Of a DNA stretch of 64,000 bases, positions 21,001-30,432 are shown piece after piece. The stretch comes from Epithemia pelagica. Its lineage: Eukaryota > Bacillariophyta > Bacillariophyceae > Surirellales > Surirellaceae. The stretch covers positions 1,612,001-1,676,000 of the forward strand of contig OX337228.1 of NCBI GenBank assembly GCA_946965045.2. The letters run 5' to 3'. Each line of letters begins with the position of its first letter. Position 1 is the first letter of the stretch. Under the pieces are notes generated by a model, which did no database searches, was not told the origin of the DNA, and worked only from the letters and a program-made list of their open reading frames with translations. The position numbers were made by a program, and so were the translations under genes.

Positions 21001-22725
21001 TAAACCACCATTGGCCCCTCTATCAATCAACTGAAAGGTAGGGTTAAGGTTAGCCTTTGAGAAGCGATAGGTAGCATTGATAGAGAAACTAACACCCTTA
21101 GATTTAGCCTTGTTGGCAGAAAGGACGCGCTGAATATCGGATTCAGGATAATCAGTTTGCTCATGTAACATCGTGAGAAGCTGATCAGGACTAGGATCAG
21201 ACTCAGTAGCATCAGCAGCTTCTTGGCAAGCTTCTTCAGTATTATCAGTAGCTGTTGGAATTTCATCAGCAGATGATTCACTAACCTCATGTAGATTCGT
21301 TTGACGAGGTTTAGAATTAGGTGAGTTAGCCAAGATACGTTTATTGTGTGCTTTTAGCATCTCTTTAACTTCATCTGAAGTAGCATCCCAAATATCCTTA
21401 GGGAGAAAAATACGCTGAGTACGAGTATCAATGCGATTACGAGTCCGATTAGCTTGAAAAATAGACACAAGATCCTCTTGAATGAAATCATCATGAGAAC
21501 TAGAATGATCAGAGTCAAAAATATCGTGATCACACTGTTGGGAAGCATAAGCTCGTCGTTTAGATCCATTCTTGCTAGCTAAGTGCTGATCAAATTGAAA
21601 AGCAGCATTAGTCAACACACGATAGTAGTCATCATAGGACATCTTTGCATGAGTCCCAGATTGAGATTTAAGAAAATCATCGAAAATCTTGACACGTCGA
21701 AGATCTTCATTACCATCCACAGCTTGCATGAGAAAAGTAGTACGTGAAAAATCAGGTAGCTTTTGGCTAGAATCACATAGACTATCTAAAAGACGTAGTT
21801 GTTCATTGAAATGAAGCAAGAACTGGGATGTAGTGCCTCTCCATGCTGAATCAAGACAAATGTTTGTAAGATAGGCAGTAAGACGCATGATTTCCTTGCG
21901 TGACAACTCGGAGTCCGTATGATGAGTGCGTAACTCATCTAGGACGGCTGCAGCATCCATGTCCATAGTATGGGCACGAATGATAGCACGACCTTTATCA
22001 GTTTGTAAACAACGAACTAAAACTGAATATAGAAAGATCTGTTGTTCTCGATAAAGAGCAGAGGCAGCAGGATCTGTGGAATCCACAACAAAAGAAGGAT
22101 CCAAAACATTGCCTAATCCTTGAGCAAGTGCAGTAGCACGAAAACTACGCATAAAGGGGTCATAGTTTTTATCTTCCTTGAGTACTTCATATGCCGTTGA
22201 GTCGCGTTTAATGCCTTTACGAAAGGTAGTCAAATCTTGCTGGGACTGAGACGAATTAGACGTAGTAGACTTCCCCCCCGGAGTGCCAAGAGATGGAGTA
22301 CCTGGAGTAGACGGCACGTTTAAGGCCGGAGACTGAAAAGGTGTAGGGAAATGAGTCCCGATGCAAAACAGACCATATTCCTCGCGAGTAAGTGCTAACC
22401 AGTCATCAGCACCAAAGAAACGCTGAGCGAGAGATTGAAGATGATTAGCCCAAAGAAGAAAAGCACGGATTTGCTTAGCGAAGCTAGGATGTAATTTCTG
22501 GGTCTTATTCTGTCGCTTAGTTTTAAAATCGAGGTCACCCGCAAGGGTTTCAGGATCGGTGACATACAACTCAAGAAACTCAGAGAAGTCTAAAAATTTG
22601 TGATGAGTAAACCAGTCTTGGAAATCAGTAAGGCGATCGGGGGGTTGTTTCAAGATCGTAGTAAAGATATGCTGAAAAACTGGATCCTGGGAAAGATCTA
22701 CTGCATTCTCAGTCGGTTCCGTCAT
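18004..22725 (-). CDS. Copia element A gag-pol polyprotein
   Basis: A 1,573-aa frame. Gag covers about residues 1-430. A retroviral-type protease follows near residue 568, where the motif reads LIDRGANGG: Asp-Arg-Gly rather than the usual Asp-Ser/Thr-Gly. The integrase core starts near 845 (TDTVFADT), with the second Asp in LISDRAQ and the Glu in HQNFAENRYS. Near 1197 sits a chromodomain-like stretch, YNVLVEWENGETSYEPL, between integrase and reverse transcriptase. The reverse transcriptase has HLVFDVKHDGRRKARLVADG and the catalytic YVDDLAIA near 1495. Gag and pol are one frame without a shift. The frame ends at a TAA (18004-18006) just before the RNase H domain. Confidence 0.92.
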   Translation of the reverse strand: MTEPTENAVDLSQDPVFQHIFTTILKQPPDRLTDFQDWFTHHKFLDFSEFLELYVTDPETLAGDLDFKTKRQNKTQKLHPSFAKQIRAFLLWANHLQSLAQRFFGADDWLALTREEYGLFCIGTHFPTPFQSPALNVPSTPGTPSLGTPGGKSTTSNSSQSQQDLTTFRKGIKRDSTAYEVLKEDKNYDPFMRSFRATALAQGLGNVLDPSFVVDSTDPAASALYREQQIFLYSVLVRCLQTDKGRAIIRAHTMDMDAAAVLDELRTHHTDSELSRKEIMRLTAYLTNICLDSAWRGTTSQFLLHFNEQLRLLDSLCDSSQKLPDFSRTTFLMQAVDGNEDLRRVKIFDDFLKSQSGTHAKMSYDDYYRVLTNAAFQFDQHLASKNGSKRRAYASQQCDHDIFDSDHSSSHDDFIQEDLVSIFQANRTRNRIDTRTQRIFLPKDIWDATSDEVKEMLKAHNKRILANSPNSKPRQTNLHEVSESSADEIPTATDNTEEACQEAADATESDPSPDQLLTMLHEQTDYPESDIQRVLSANKAKSKGVSFSINATYRFSKANLNPTFQLIDRGANGGLAGSDLKIIHKTGRKINIVGIDNHEVTGLDIVTAAGLYSTQLGTIVGIFHEYAYLGKGRLIHSPPQMEYFKTLVDDKSVLVGGRQRIETLDGYAVPLIFKGGLVYLDSLGIPTDNDLATYPHVVFTSPDEWNPDVMDHSHSSNPDTHSDWMDLINPDPIDRDFSATGNYVHRVNLVSQILTLHQQTNLAGAVDFQHSRYHQQSLKSEDFEALRPYFAWASADSIANTFKVSTRYVGFSPHDYLKKHFCTRNPVLNIGRRREGVATDTVFADTPAIDNGSKAAQIFVGRDTLVCDVYGVKSDAQFVNTLEDNIRLRGAMDVLISDRAQALVSKKVQDILRSLFISQYTSEPHHQHQNFAENRYSTLKRWTNLILNTSGCPPSCWLLALDYASTVLNHLASPALNGRTPIERLTGSTPDVNFLLAHYFWEPIYFSYDPDRSSYPSTGYESKGRWVGFGTGVGDPLTWKILTDETSTILFRSTIRSATSSLPNRRLDPEKAEIVHVRGRHEDRSSGSTPPMPTIDPHDLLGLKFLGPKLETGERFRGLVVAMVQDQAYRDRKRFEDLSFEVEYDEGRLREIVTYNELLNHLDHDPDDVVFSDQEYRMRQITAHQGPLKPTDAHYKGSSYNVLVEWENGETSYEPLSFIASDDPLLCAIYAKNNRLLDLDGWKHLAKYVKTEKRLIKTLRRHLQQAKKKMIRRNSRAQIKYRFGVQVPRDYDEAILLDVHNKNNLWSKATELELDQVIHQYKTFLVRDKAIFQNGKLMNAPEGYQRLRVHLVFDVKHDGRRKARLVADGHLTIRDPSMSSYSGVVSIRGLRLVIFLSELNKLEIWAADIGNAYLEAQTKEKLFIIAGPEFGDLEGKILIFDKALYGLVTSGARWHDKLYDVLQEMGFKPCKIEPDIWFKLNEEHGVYEYVAVYVDDLAIAAKNPKEICDTFTEKFKFKLKGVGPIAYHLGCTYKREPDGTLVGDPRRYVEKILEGYEILFGNKPKKYKTPLDR

Positions 22726-23773
22726 GATATCAGTAAACTAGGTAGAACTAGGTGAAAAACTTGAATATCTTGAGCGGAGATAGGACGAAGTTACTACTGA
22801 AGAGCCCTCTGAATCAAATTCACCAGGTAGTAGCCTACTTGTATCCGTCTCCAAAAACTTGAAAAACTTGAAAATAAAACCAAATAAAATACTTGAAATC
22901 AAACCGATTGAAAATAAAACTCCAAGCAGAGGTACTATTCAGAACCGGGAGCAATGTCACGGGGCTCGCTGAGCGAAGCTAATTAGAATGTGACGCGCTT
23001 CCACTACAGTCTTTAGGCTAGGTTGCTACCCGAGGGTAACGAAGAACTAGCAAGATCTGACGGTGTCTGTTCTTGACTCCACACACCGGGATTGCCAATC
23101 CCTAGCCCAAACTCCACGTGTAGGAAGGAAAAGAAGCGATCAAAAGGCGGAAAAACCAAGAACAATTGCGCGCCAGGAAGGTAACGTCTGGCAGTTAAGC
23201 AATCTGTCCACAGCGCAAAGATAGAGAGCCTGATCGCTTGGCGGGCGACAGCAACAGATGCGTTGTTAGTAACGAACACGTGTGCCGGAGCACGCGAAGT
23301 AGTACCTGTTGAGTACCTTAACTTCGCCCCCTGACGGTATCCAGCCGGTCTGGCAAGGATCGCCCTCTTTTCGGCCTTGCGGCTTACTTGTACGTAAAGT
23401 ACGGGATGGGGATACGACAGTCTCGCGGGGACTGGGAGTTGGGTTGCCCGTGGGATTGGTTACCTCGGATAGTTCCCCCAACTCTGTTTTCGGACACAGA
23501 CAAGAAACGACGAAAAACAAAATTCGATGCCGACAATGAAGATTTTTTGACAACGATAAGACGACAACCAACCGACCCAACAACCAACCAAATGGATGAA
23601 TCGATCAAATATGACGAGACGGAGAGGACGGGATATGAGAATCAATCCCTCCAAACGAATTTTACCTTCGGAAGTAAGAACGAAACCCAACAAACACAAA
23701 CGACGCAAGAGATCGGTGAAAGACAACAATCAACCAAACGATTCGAAAAAGAGACGAGAACAACAATCAACAG

Positions 23774-23796
23774 GCGTGCTGTTGAGACTGTTAATC
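23774..23796 (-). promoter_or_regulatory. Putative primer-binding site of Copia element A
   Basis: Lies immediately inside the 5' LTR. Read on the plus strand (the sense of a priming tRNA) it contains GAGACTGTTAATC, with the seven bases CTGTTAA flanked by GAGA and TCT. That is the layout of an anticodon arm with anticodon GTT (Asn). Copia of Drosophila is known to be primed by a tRNA half cut in the anticodon loop. The Asn assignment here is inference. Confidence 0.5.
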
Positions 23797-24319
23797 TGAC
23801 AAAAGGTAAAGGACTCCGGTTGTTACGACACAACAATCAAAGATACAACAAAGCGTTAGACAATTCAAGGCACCAACCACGCAGCCAATTCCCCACGGGT
23901 CAAGGAAAGGGCCAGCAACTACTAGAAGAGTAGGTAGGACACAAAGAGATGTGATGATGATGCTTTTTAGAATTGTGAGTGTTATTGTCTATGTTAGTGC
24001 TTGTTGTTGTTCTTCCCCCTTTTCCATCCATTTGTACTAGGTACGTAGAAATCTACACGCAGCATTGCTGGTTTGTGTGCATCTGACACCTAGATCGCAT
24101 TCAATTGTCCCAAGATATCGCACATGTTCATGGATGATGTCTAGCTCATGTCCAAGGCCATTGAAAGCGCCTCCTATCGTATTCCCTTTCTCTCCATTGT
24201 CTAAACTACGATCTACATGTGCTAGGTGTTTGTATATTATGACGTCACAGCCAGATGAAACCACTAGGTATTGATCGTGACTCATCGTACGATCAGTCAC
24301 GGTCATCTACCTTGTGCGA
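23797..24319 (-). repeat. 5' LTR of Copia element A
   Basis: 523 bp, the promoter-bearing LTR for this minus-strand element. It differs from the 3' LTR at four positions. The target duplication ACTTT follows at 24320-24324. Confidence 0.95.
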
Positions 24320-26701
24320 ACTTTCTCTTTTATACCTAACCTTATGCCTTTTATGCCTAAATGCATCAATGCATGATCCATCTTAAGCAGTACGTCAGCG
24401 AAAGAAACCTGACGTCTGGTGAATGGTGAATTAAGGTGATGACAAAAACTGACGTAATCGGCAATCAATATTAAATCAGATTGGATAAACAGCAAAGAGT
24501 GTGGATGTTAGTTTAGGTTCTTTTCTATCCTATGACTGGGAATGTTCTACTTCCCGCTCGCTAATGCGCAGGCTGGCGTGTCTTTCGGACGGACTAATCT
24601 GCTTCCACTCGCACTCGGTCGCCGATATTTTCTACATCGGGGATCAGGGCATCAATATTAAATGATCTAGTTCCGAGTTCGACGTAGAAACTAATTGTAA
24701 TATGTCCAATTTGATTGCTAACTGCTAACTCAATGAATGAGAAATTGAGGAAGGAGAGATGAGAACGGACGAATCAGATTGCGTCGAGTTCGAACATGTC
24801 CGCTTCAGAAATTTTGGCCTCTTACAAGTACGAGCTCCACCGCACGAAAGTTCTTCGCGCAGTAGCCCGTGCTTCACCAACTGATGAGACTTCCGCCCAA
24901 CGAGATTCACTACACCATACATTTTCCAAGAGTAAAATGAATTGCCCCTCATCCACGGTTGATTTTCTCGTAAGGTTACCTCGTACCGATGAAACCTCTC
25001 ACCATGATACGAGTATGCGATTACCCTTCCTGTACGACAGTAGTAAAACAACAATCATACTAGTGCAAAATGTACAAACCGCTTCCTAATGATAAGCCTA
25101 TTTTATGTTACCACCACTGCTGCTTGTGGTCGTTGTTATAGGAGATTGTTGCATTCAGCCGAGACGAGGAGTTCATTGTTGAGTTTGTCCCCGTTGTCGT
25201 GGCACCGGATTGTCTCTTTCGGCCAAACCAAGAAGTTGATTGTTGCGCTTGTTGTAGAACCGTAGAACTGAGAGAGACAGAGATGGAGAGCAGCTGGTGA
25301 TTGGTGTGTTTGTTGTCATTGTCATTATCGTGGCCCCGAAGTGTTTCACTCGGCCGAACCAACCAGTTGATTGTTATGATGGGGACATGCACTGCTACGC
25401 GAGGCCAAAACCAATTGGTTACATGTACTTGGTTGTGTCTGTGGTCATGGTTGAGGGTGTCGTATCATCATCACCATCCGATGGCTCGGTCGTTGTGGTT
25501 GTTGGTTTTGTCGTCGTGATTCTCCATCCTGTTCTGGTTGTGGCGACATCCTCGGCCGAGGAGGCTGCCAAAAAGTGAAGGGAAGTCTCCCTCCATTGTT
25601 GCACCATAACACTACCTTTCAGTTGTTTATTGTTGTGTCCTTAGGTCCAGTACAACCTCGGTGTTGTTGTTGTTGTTTCCATCTGTGGTCCTGTCTTGGT
25701 CGTTGTCGCCGCTCATCAACTTGTCGAACCAAACAGTTTGCCGCTCGCAAGGCTCTTCGACCAAGGCCACCGCAGCTCCACGGCGTCCACTCCTTCTTCT
25801 TCCTCTCGAACTCTGTTGTCGGAAGCAGCCGCACCACGGGCATCACCATCCTTGATGGCAGTAGAAGCTCCTTCAACCCAAGGTTGACACTTGTTTTGTT
25901 AGGACTAGTCAGGCTTTTGTTGCGTTAGAACCACCAACGGACGAGGCGCGCATTTGTTGTGTTCGGACCAATCGGTGACGACGAGTTGATTGATGCGAGA
26001 AGAGAGATGCTGGATTCATTATATCGATCGTCATTGTCTTCTTTCCACGGTCACTTCCTTCGCTCCGGTTGCCAAAAATGGAAGGTCTTCCAAACCTTCC
26101 TGTAGCTCCACAGATTTTCACAGATCATCCCTTCCCGTCCATTCCCTCGCGGTACACGTGAAGATCAAGCTTCCTGGATGGTCGGCAGAGTGCTAGCACC
26201 TTTCCTTGGAGGTGCACACCGGCTTGAGTGTGCCATGGTGGTGTTATGCAGTGCAAAATGACCGTAGTGCTCTTCCTACCAAGTTAGAATCACTATAGAA
26301 AAAACAGTGGAGGCCCTGAAAGCACGGGCTACCGCGTGAAGAACTTTCGTGCGGTGGAGCTCGTACCACAAAACACGAAACAGACCACTAATAATTACTA
26401 ATAAATCATACCTCTACTCTCACTACCTCTAGCTAGCTAGAGAGGATTACCTTAGTGAAGTCTAATGTCTAAGTCTAATCACAAGAACTTATCCATTACT
26501 CCTCATTACTCCTATTATAGATCTATGCCTACCCCTTTCTACCGGTAGTTAGCTGCTCCTACTAGCTAGCTAGTACTCCTCACTATGAGTAGAAACCCTA
26601 ACAACTACCTAGGTAGTAGACTCCCTACGCAATCGTTTTTCGGTGCGATCTCACTTATCAAATAAATCTCGAATCCCCTCTCACTCTCATGTTCACTGTT
26701 T
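24320..26701. other. Intergenic, degenerate GTTGTT-rich repeats, no supported gene
   Basis: No gene is recognised. From about 25110 to 25990 the plus strand is rich in GTTG/GTCGT words, and phrases such as GGCCAAACCAAGAAGTTGATTG and GGCCGAACCAACCAGTTGATTG recur at irregular spacing, suggesting an eroded tandem or dispersed repeat. From 26420 to 26620 CTAGCTAG and TACTCCT words cluster. The open frames at 25297-25578 and 25575-25928 are repeat-driven and valine/threonine-rich without a domain. Confidence 0.4.
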
Positions 26702-26874
26702 TGCTGAAATTCCCTCATCTAAATCGGTAACAAGGAAATTATACGATTGTTATCAAGGTAACTGTGTAAATTCGCTGTTGATGGCACGCGCCAAAATCGT
26801 TCGAAACGGCGACGAATTCGGCTGCCAATTCGACACTTTTGTGCTTGGGGCATTTTAGGGGCCATATTTTATCA
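26702..26874 (-). repeat. 3' LTR of the non-coding LTR element
   Basis: 173 bp; matches the copy at 30162-30334 except for two C/T differences (AAATTCGCTG and CCAATTCGAC here). The purine-rich tract follows directly on the inside. Confidence 0.9.
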
Positions 26875-27121
26875 CTCCCCTCAAGTTGGTTCCGCCACTG
26901 TGGAGGGATCAACTTGCCCAATCGTTGCTCAAAATGTGAGAATGTGCTCGCATGTGGTGGTTCATCCCATCAAATCCCAGCACTTTACGGACGGCTGCAT
27001 CCCATCCACTTATGCCCTGCTCATGAGGGTCCAGTGCCAAGTGCACATTCCATTCCTCGCATGAATTCACTCAGATACATGTCTGACTTTTGCCCCCACC
27101 TTGGAACAAAATAAACTCCTT

Positions 27122-27480
27122 GGTGGTTCACTGTCGTAGCTACATCCACCAAAATGATCCACCTCTTTCGATCACTCGTCAACTCGTGCTGTGTCGTTAT
27201 GACAATCACTCAACACCACGTCCCATTCCCCTCGAAGTGGTTCCACATGAATGTGTAGTCCACTCCGCACTTCCACCTGTGGTGGTTCACCGTCGTAGTT
27301 ACATCCACCATTCAACTTAAAATTTGTGTGCTCTGCTTTCATGCATAGCTCACATCGGTAAGGGAACACATTTCCCTTCAATTCGTCATTGCAAACATAG
27401 TGGTTCGCCTTCATGGCTACATCCACTACCAAAACATAAGTGGTTCACCATCATGGTTACATCCACTTGCACTTTACATG
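27122..27480. repeat. Degenerate GTGGTTCAC...TACATCCAC dispersed repeats
   Basis: Phrases of about 30-33 bp of the form GTGGTTCACCGTCGTAGTTACATCCACC recur near 27121, 27281, 27401 and 27440 with substitutions. They are inside the non-coding LTR element. No frame runs through them consistently. Confidence 0.6.
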
Positions 27481-28803
27481 GGAGTCGCTCGGTGATCATC
27501 ACCTACTCCATCCCAGGACATGGGGACACTTGTCCCTGATCGCCCATGCATCTGGGCCAGAATATCGAGTGTTGGAGACAACACGAAGATGCACTGTCAT
27601 CTCTGTCCCAAAACCACTCTCTGGTCACATGACCATGGAAAGGCCCAAGGTTGCATACCTCATACAATTTTGCATTTGGGCATGTTTCCATATCAATACT
27701 TCATTGGGCCAAGACAGGATGCTCGGATATTTCCAAACGGTCATTTCCTCGTCTACAAAATCCAAATGTCATCATTTCATCATGAAATGAGCCAGTTTTG
27801 CACCTTCCAATCTCGAAGGACCATTTCGCAGAATGGATGAAATTGCAGAATCATCATGAAAATTGAGAAATTTGGTGATGGAGGTGTTCATTCCTCCCCT
27901 CACGCAGACAATGCTCAGGACAACAAAGTCTCATGCTTTTCTCGGTTTCCCGCCTTGGCTGCGTGTCTCCTGCACCAAAATCACCAAGGTCACAGCGGAA
28001 AATAGAGCGTAAAACATCACAAATCCTCGTCAGAACTTGATTTGTGGTGTGCCAAGTCGAAAACTCCCAAAATGTCATTATTTGGGTTTTTCATGGCTCA
28101 GACTCATCACCACTCAAAAACACACAAATGCTCGAATTCCATACTACGATCACATTTGGCGTCGCTGTGAACCTCACGGGGAATCCACCAAGGTGAAACC
28201 TGAGGTCACAACCTCCTCATCCTGACAACAATCCACCAGTGTGCTTGTTGCCAAGGTAGAAATGACATGGAGTCATTGGCATCAGTCGTTGAAACCAATT
28301 GACCACACTTGCCAATTGCGGATCGTTTTGGCCATTACCGTCATTTTACCGATGTTCATCATCAGTATCTCTCCTGACGTTCATCGTCCGAGTCAGTATT
28401 TCCACCAATTGTTTACCATCATGGTCATCTTTAGTTGAGACCTACAAACCTTCGTCGTAGCTAGTCTCGTTGTCATCATGACAGTGTTACATCAGCTTGT
28501 CAGCATTTTGAACTTGGATTTGCGTTCAGTTTGTTGGGATTCGGCTGGTCAAGACTATCCATTGGCATTCCCTTCTTGGTGCCTCACTTGCCAGCATCAA
28601 ATCAATGGCACAGTCATTGATGTCCTCGTGCCCACGTTTGTCATCGCAGTTATACCCACATCATGGAGCATCGTTTACTGCTGTCGTCGTATTGACTTTT
28701 ACTGCTGTCATCGCAGTTATACCCACATCATGGGGCATCGTTTACTGCTGTCGTCGCATTGACTTTTACTGCTGTCATCGCAGTTACCTTTACTGCTGTC
28801 GTT

Positions 28804-29402
28804 GCAGTCTTTGCATTCCTTGACTTTTACTGCTATCGTTGCAGAGCCTTGACTTTTACTGCTGTCGTCGCAGAGACTTTTACTGCTGTCGTCACATCCC
28901 ATGCTGTCTGGCTCTACTTCTCCCCTCAGACTTCACATTGCCTTGAGGATATGAGAAGTCTGATTTACTGCTGTCGTCGCAGTCTTTGCATTCCTTGACT
29001 TTTACTGCTGTCGTTGCAGAGCCTTGACTTTTACTGCTGTCGTCGCAGAGACTTTTACTGCTGTCGTCACATCCCATGCTGTCTGGCTCTACTTCTCCCC
29101 TCAGACTTCACATTGCCTTGAGGATATGAGAAGTCTGATTTACTGCTGTCGTCGCAGTCTTTGCATTCCTTGACTTTTACTGCTGTCGTTGCAGAGCCTT
29201 GACTTTTACTGCTGTCGTCGCAGAGACTTTTACTGCTGTCGTCACATCCCATGCTGTCTGGCTCTACTTCTCCCCTCAGACTTCACATTGCCTTGAGGAT
29301 ATGAGAAGTCTGATTTACTGCTGTCGTCGCATCCCATGCTGTCTGGCTCTACTTCTCCCCTCAGACTGCACATAGCCTTGAGGATATGAGAAGTCTGATT
29401 TA
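28804..29402. repeat. 175-bp tandem repeat (three copies plus a partial)
   Basis: Units start at about 28804, 28979 and 29154 with GCAGTCTTTGCATTCCTTG, plus a shortened fourth. Each contains a sub-array of ACTTTTACTGCTGTCGTCGC words and a segment with AGACTTC...GAAGTCT inverted arms. Because 175 is not a multiple of three, the minus-strand reading that gives CDDSSKS peptides shifts frame in every unit, so the array is not coding. More diverged TTTACTGCTGTCGT words extend leftward to about 28675. Confidence 0.9.
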
Positions 29403-29724
29403 GAGCCAGCAACGTGAAGACATTTTGTGCATTTGTGCATTGACGCTGCAGTGCAGTGGAGGTGCGAGTGTCATTCCGCCCACACACATTGTGGGAAGCA
29501 TTTGTCCGACGGTGTCCTCACATTGCAAACCGCATCATCCCGCCAGTGTTTGCATCGTACAAGCTGACTCAACCTCTCCCCTCAAACTGCCATCATTGCA
29601 TTGAGAAAAAGGGAGTGGTTTGGCATTGAGCCAGCACAGTGCGTCCATCCGCCATTTTTGTTTGCGTCCACTCGCCAGTACATTGGTTTGATTGTTGAAG
29701 GCAAGCCCCCAATATGATCAATCA

Positions 29725-29839
29725 GCGTCAACTCGCCAGTATCATATGCGTCAACTCGCCAGTATCATATGCGTCAACTCGCCAGTATGATTTGCGTCAA
29801 CTTGCCAGTATGATTTGCGTCAACTCGCCAGTATCATAA
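29725..29839. repeat. 23-bp tandem repeat, five copies
   Basis: Five units of the form GCGTCAACTCGCCAGTATCA start at 29725, 29748, 29771, 29794 and 29817. A diverged copy lies near 29665. It is inside the non-coding LTR element near its 5' end. Confidence 0.9.
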
Positions 29840-30147
29840 ACAAGAAACAAAGGCCCAAAACAAGACAAACAATCACCCTCATGGGTCTTTAGGTTTGCTT
29901 GGTATTTGCCCAATCTTGCTCTGATCAATGTCCCAGCTGCACGCTCATGGTGTGGTTGGGCTCAGTAGCAGACTTGGATAATGTACATCCTTCGTCCATT
30001 CCTTGGTCATCGATGTTGTCGCATGGGTCATCCATCCTCATGATGGCAAGCATACCCAAACACACGACACCAATACACCAGAAAAGAACGACTTTGCCAA
30101 TTCCAATGATAATTCGGTGCTTCAGTAAGCCCCATCGTCAAGGCAAT

Positions 30148-30161
30148 TGGGTCTGATAAAC
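30148..30161 (-). promoter_or_regulatory. Putative primer-binding site of the non-coding LTR element
   Basis: The 14 bases TGGGTCTGATAAAC (plus strand, tRNA sense) lie directly inside the 5' LTR and are identical to those at 40659-40672 of Copia element B. CTGATAA has the form of an anticodon loop (anticodon GAT). Shared primer use suggests element B, or a relative, could supply proteins to this element. Confidence 0.5.
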
Positions 30162-30334
30162 TGCTGAAATTCCCTCATCTAAATCGGTAACAAGGAAATT
30201 ATACGATTGTTATCAAGGTAACTGTGTAAATTTGCTGTTGATGGCACGCGCCAAAATCGTTCGAAACGGCGACGAATTCGGCTGCCAATTTGACACTTTT
30301 GTGCTTGGGGCATTTTAGGGGCCATATTTTATCA
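30162..30334 (-). repeat. 5' LTR of the non-coding LTR element
   Basis: 173 bp; pairs with 26702-26874. GTTT follows at 30335-30338 as the target duplication. Confidence 0.9.
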
Positions 30335-30432
30335 GTTTTATAACGATTACTCTACTACCAGTATCCGTAGTGTGAACGGTGAACGGGGATCAGTCAAATT
30401 GCAGTGACCAGTGACCAGCCAGTGACCAGTGA

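Larger units (their letters stand above)
16602..24319 (-). mobile_element. Ty1/Copia LTR retrotransposon A, 7.7 kb
   Basis: A complete element on the minus strand. Two 523-bp LTRs (16602-17124 and 23797-24319) differ at four positions by my reading (about 99% identity), so insertion is recent. A perfect 5-bp target duplication ACTTT flanks it (16597-16601 and 24320-24324). A purine-rich tract GAAAGGGGAG (minus strand, 17125-17134) abuts the 3' LTR. The internal gag-pol is a single fused frame, broken by one stop codon. Domain order is protease, integrase, reverse transcriptase, RNase H, which defines Copia. A 1.07-kb non-coding leader (22726-23796) separates the 5' LTR from gag. Confidence 0.95.
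26702..30334 (-). mobile_element. Non-coding LTR retrotransposon (LARD/TRIM-like), 3.6 kb
   Basis: Two 173-bp LTRs (26702-26874 and 30162-30334) differ at two positions. On the plus strand they start TGCTGAAATT and end TTTTATCA, with TG...CA ends. GTTT flanks both sides (26698-26701 and 30335-30338), a 4-bp duplication, or 5 bp if one edge T is excluded. In minus orientation the purine tract TTGAGGGGAG abuts the left LTR, and a primer-binding-like site abuts the right LTR, so the element points leftward. The 3.3-kb interior has no gag or pol, only dispersed and tandem repeats. It must depend on proteins from another element. Confidence 0.85.

Noticed and set aside
23388-23933. 181-aa plus-strand open frame in the Copia A leader
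   Set aside because: Opposite to the element's sense, low-complexity, and runs into the LTR.
25297-25578. Hydrophobic 93-aa frame that could suggest a small membrane protein
   Set aside because: Valine-rich sequence is explained by GTTG/GTCGT repeats; no start context or homology is apparent.
28717-29487. Minus-strand open frames with CDDSSKS peptide repeats
   Set aside because: They come from the 175-bp tandem array, whose length is not a multiple of three, so the same DNA is read in shifting frames. No start, signal or domain supports a protein.
29725-29839. Possible CRISPR-like array of 23-bp repeats
   Set aside because: Units are directly adjacent with no spacers, in a eukaryotic LTR element. 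It is a simple minisatellite.
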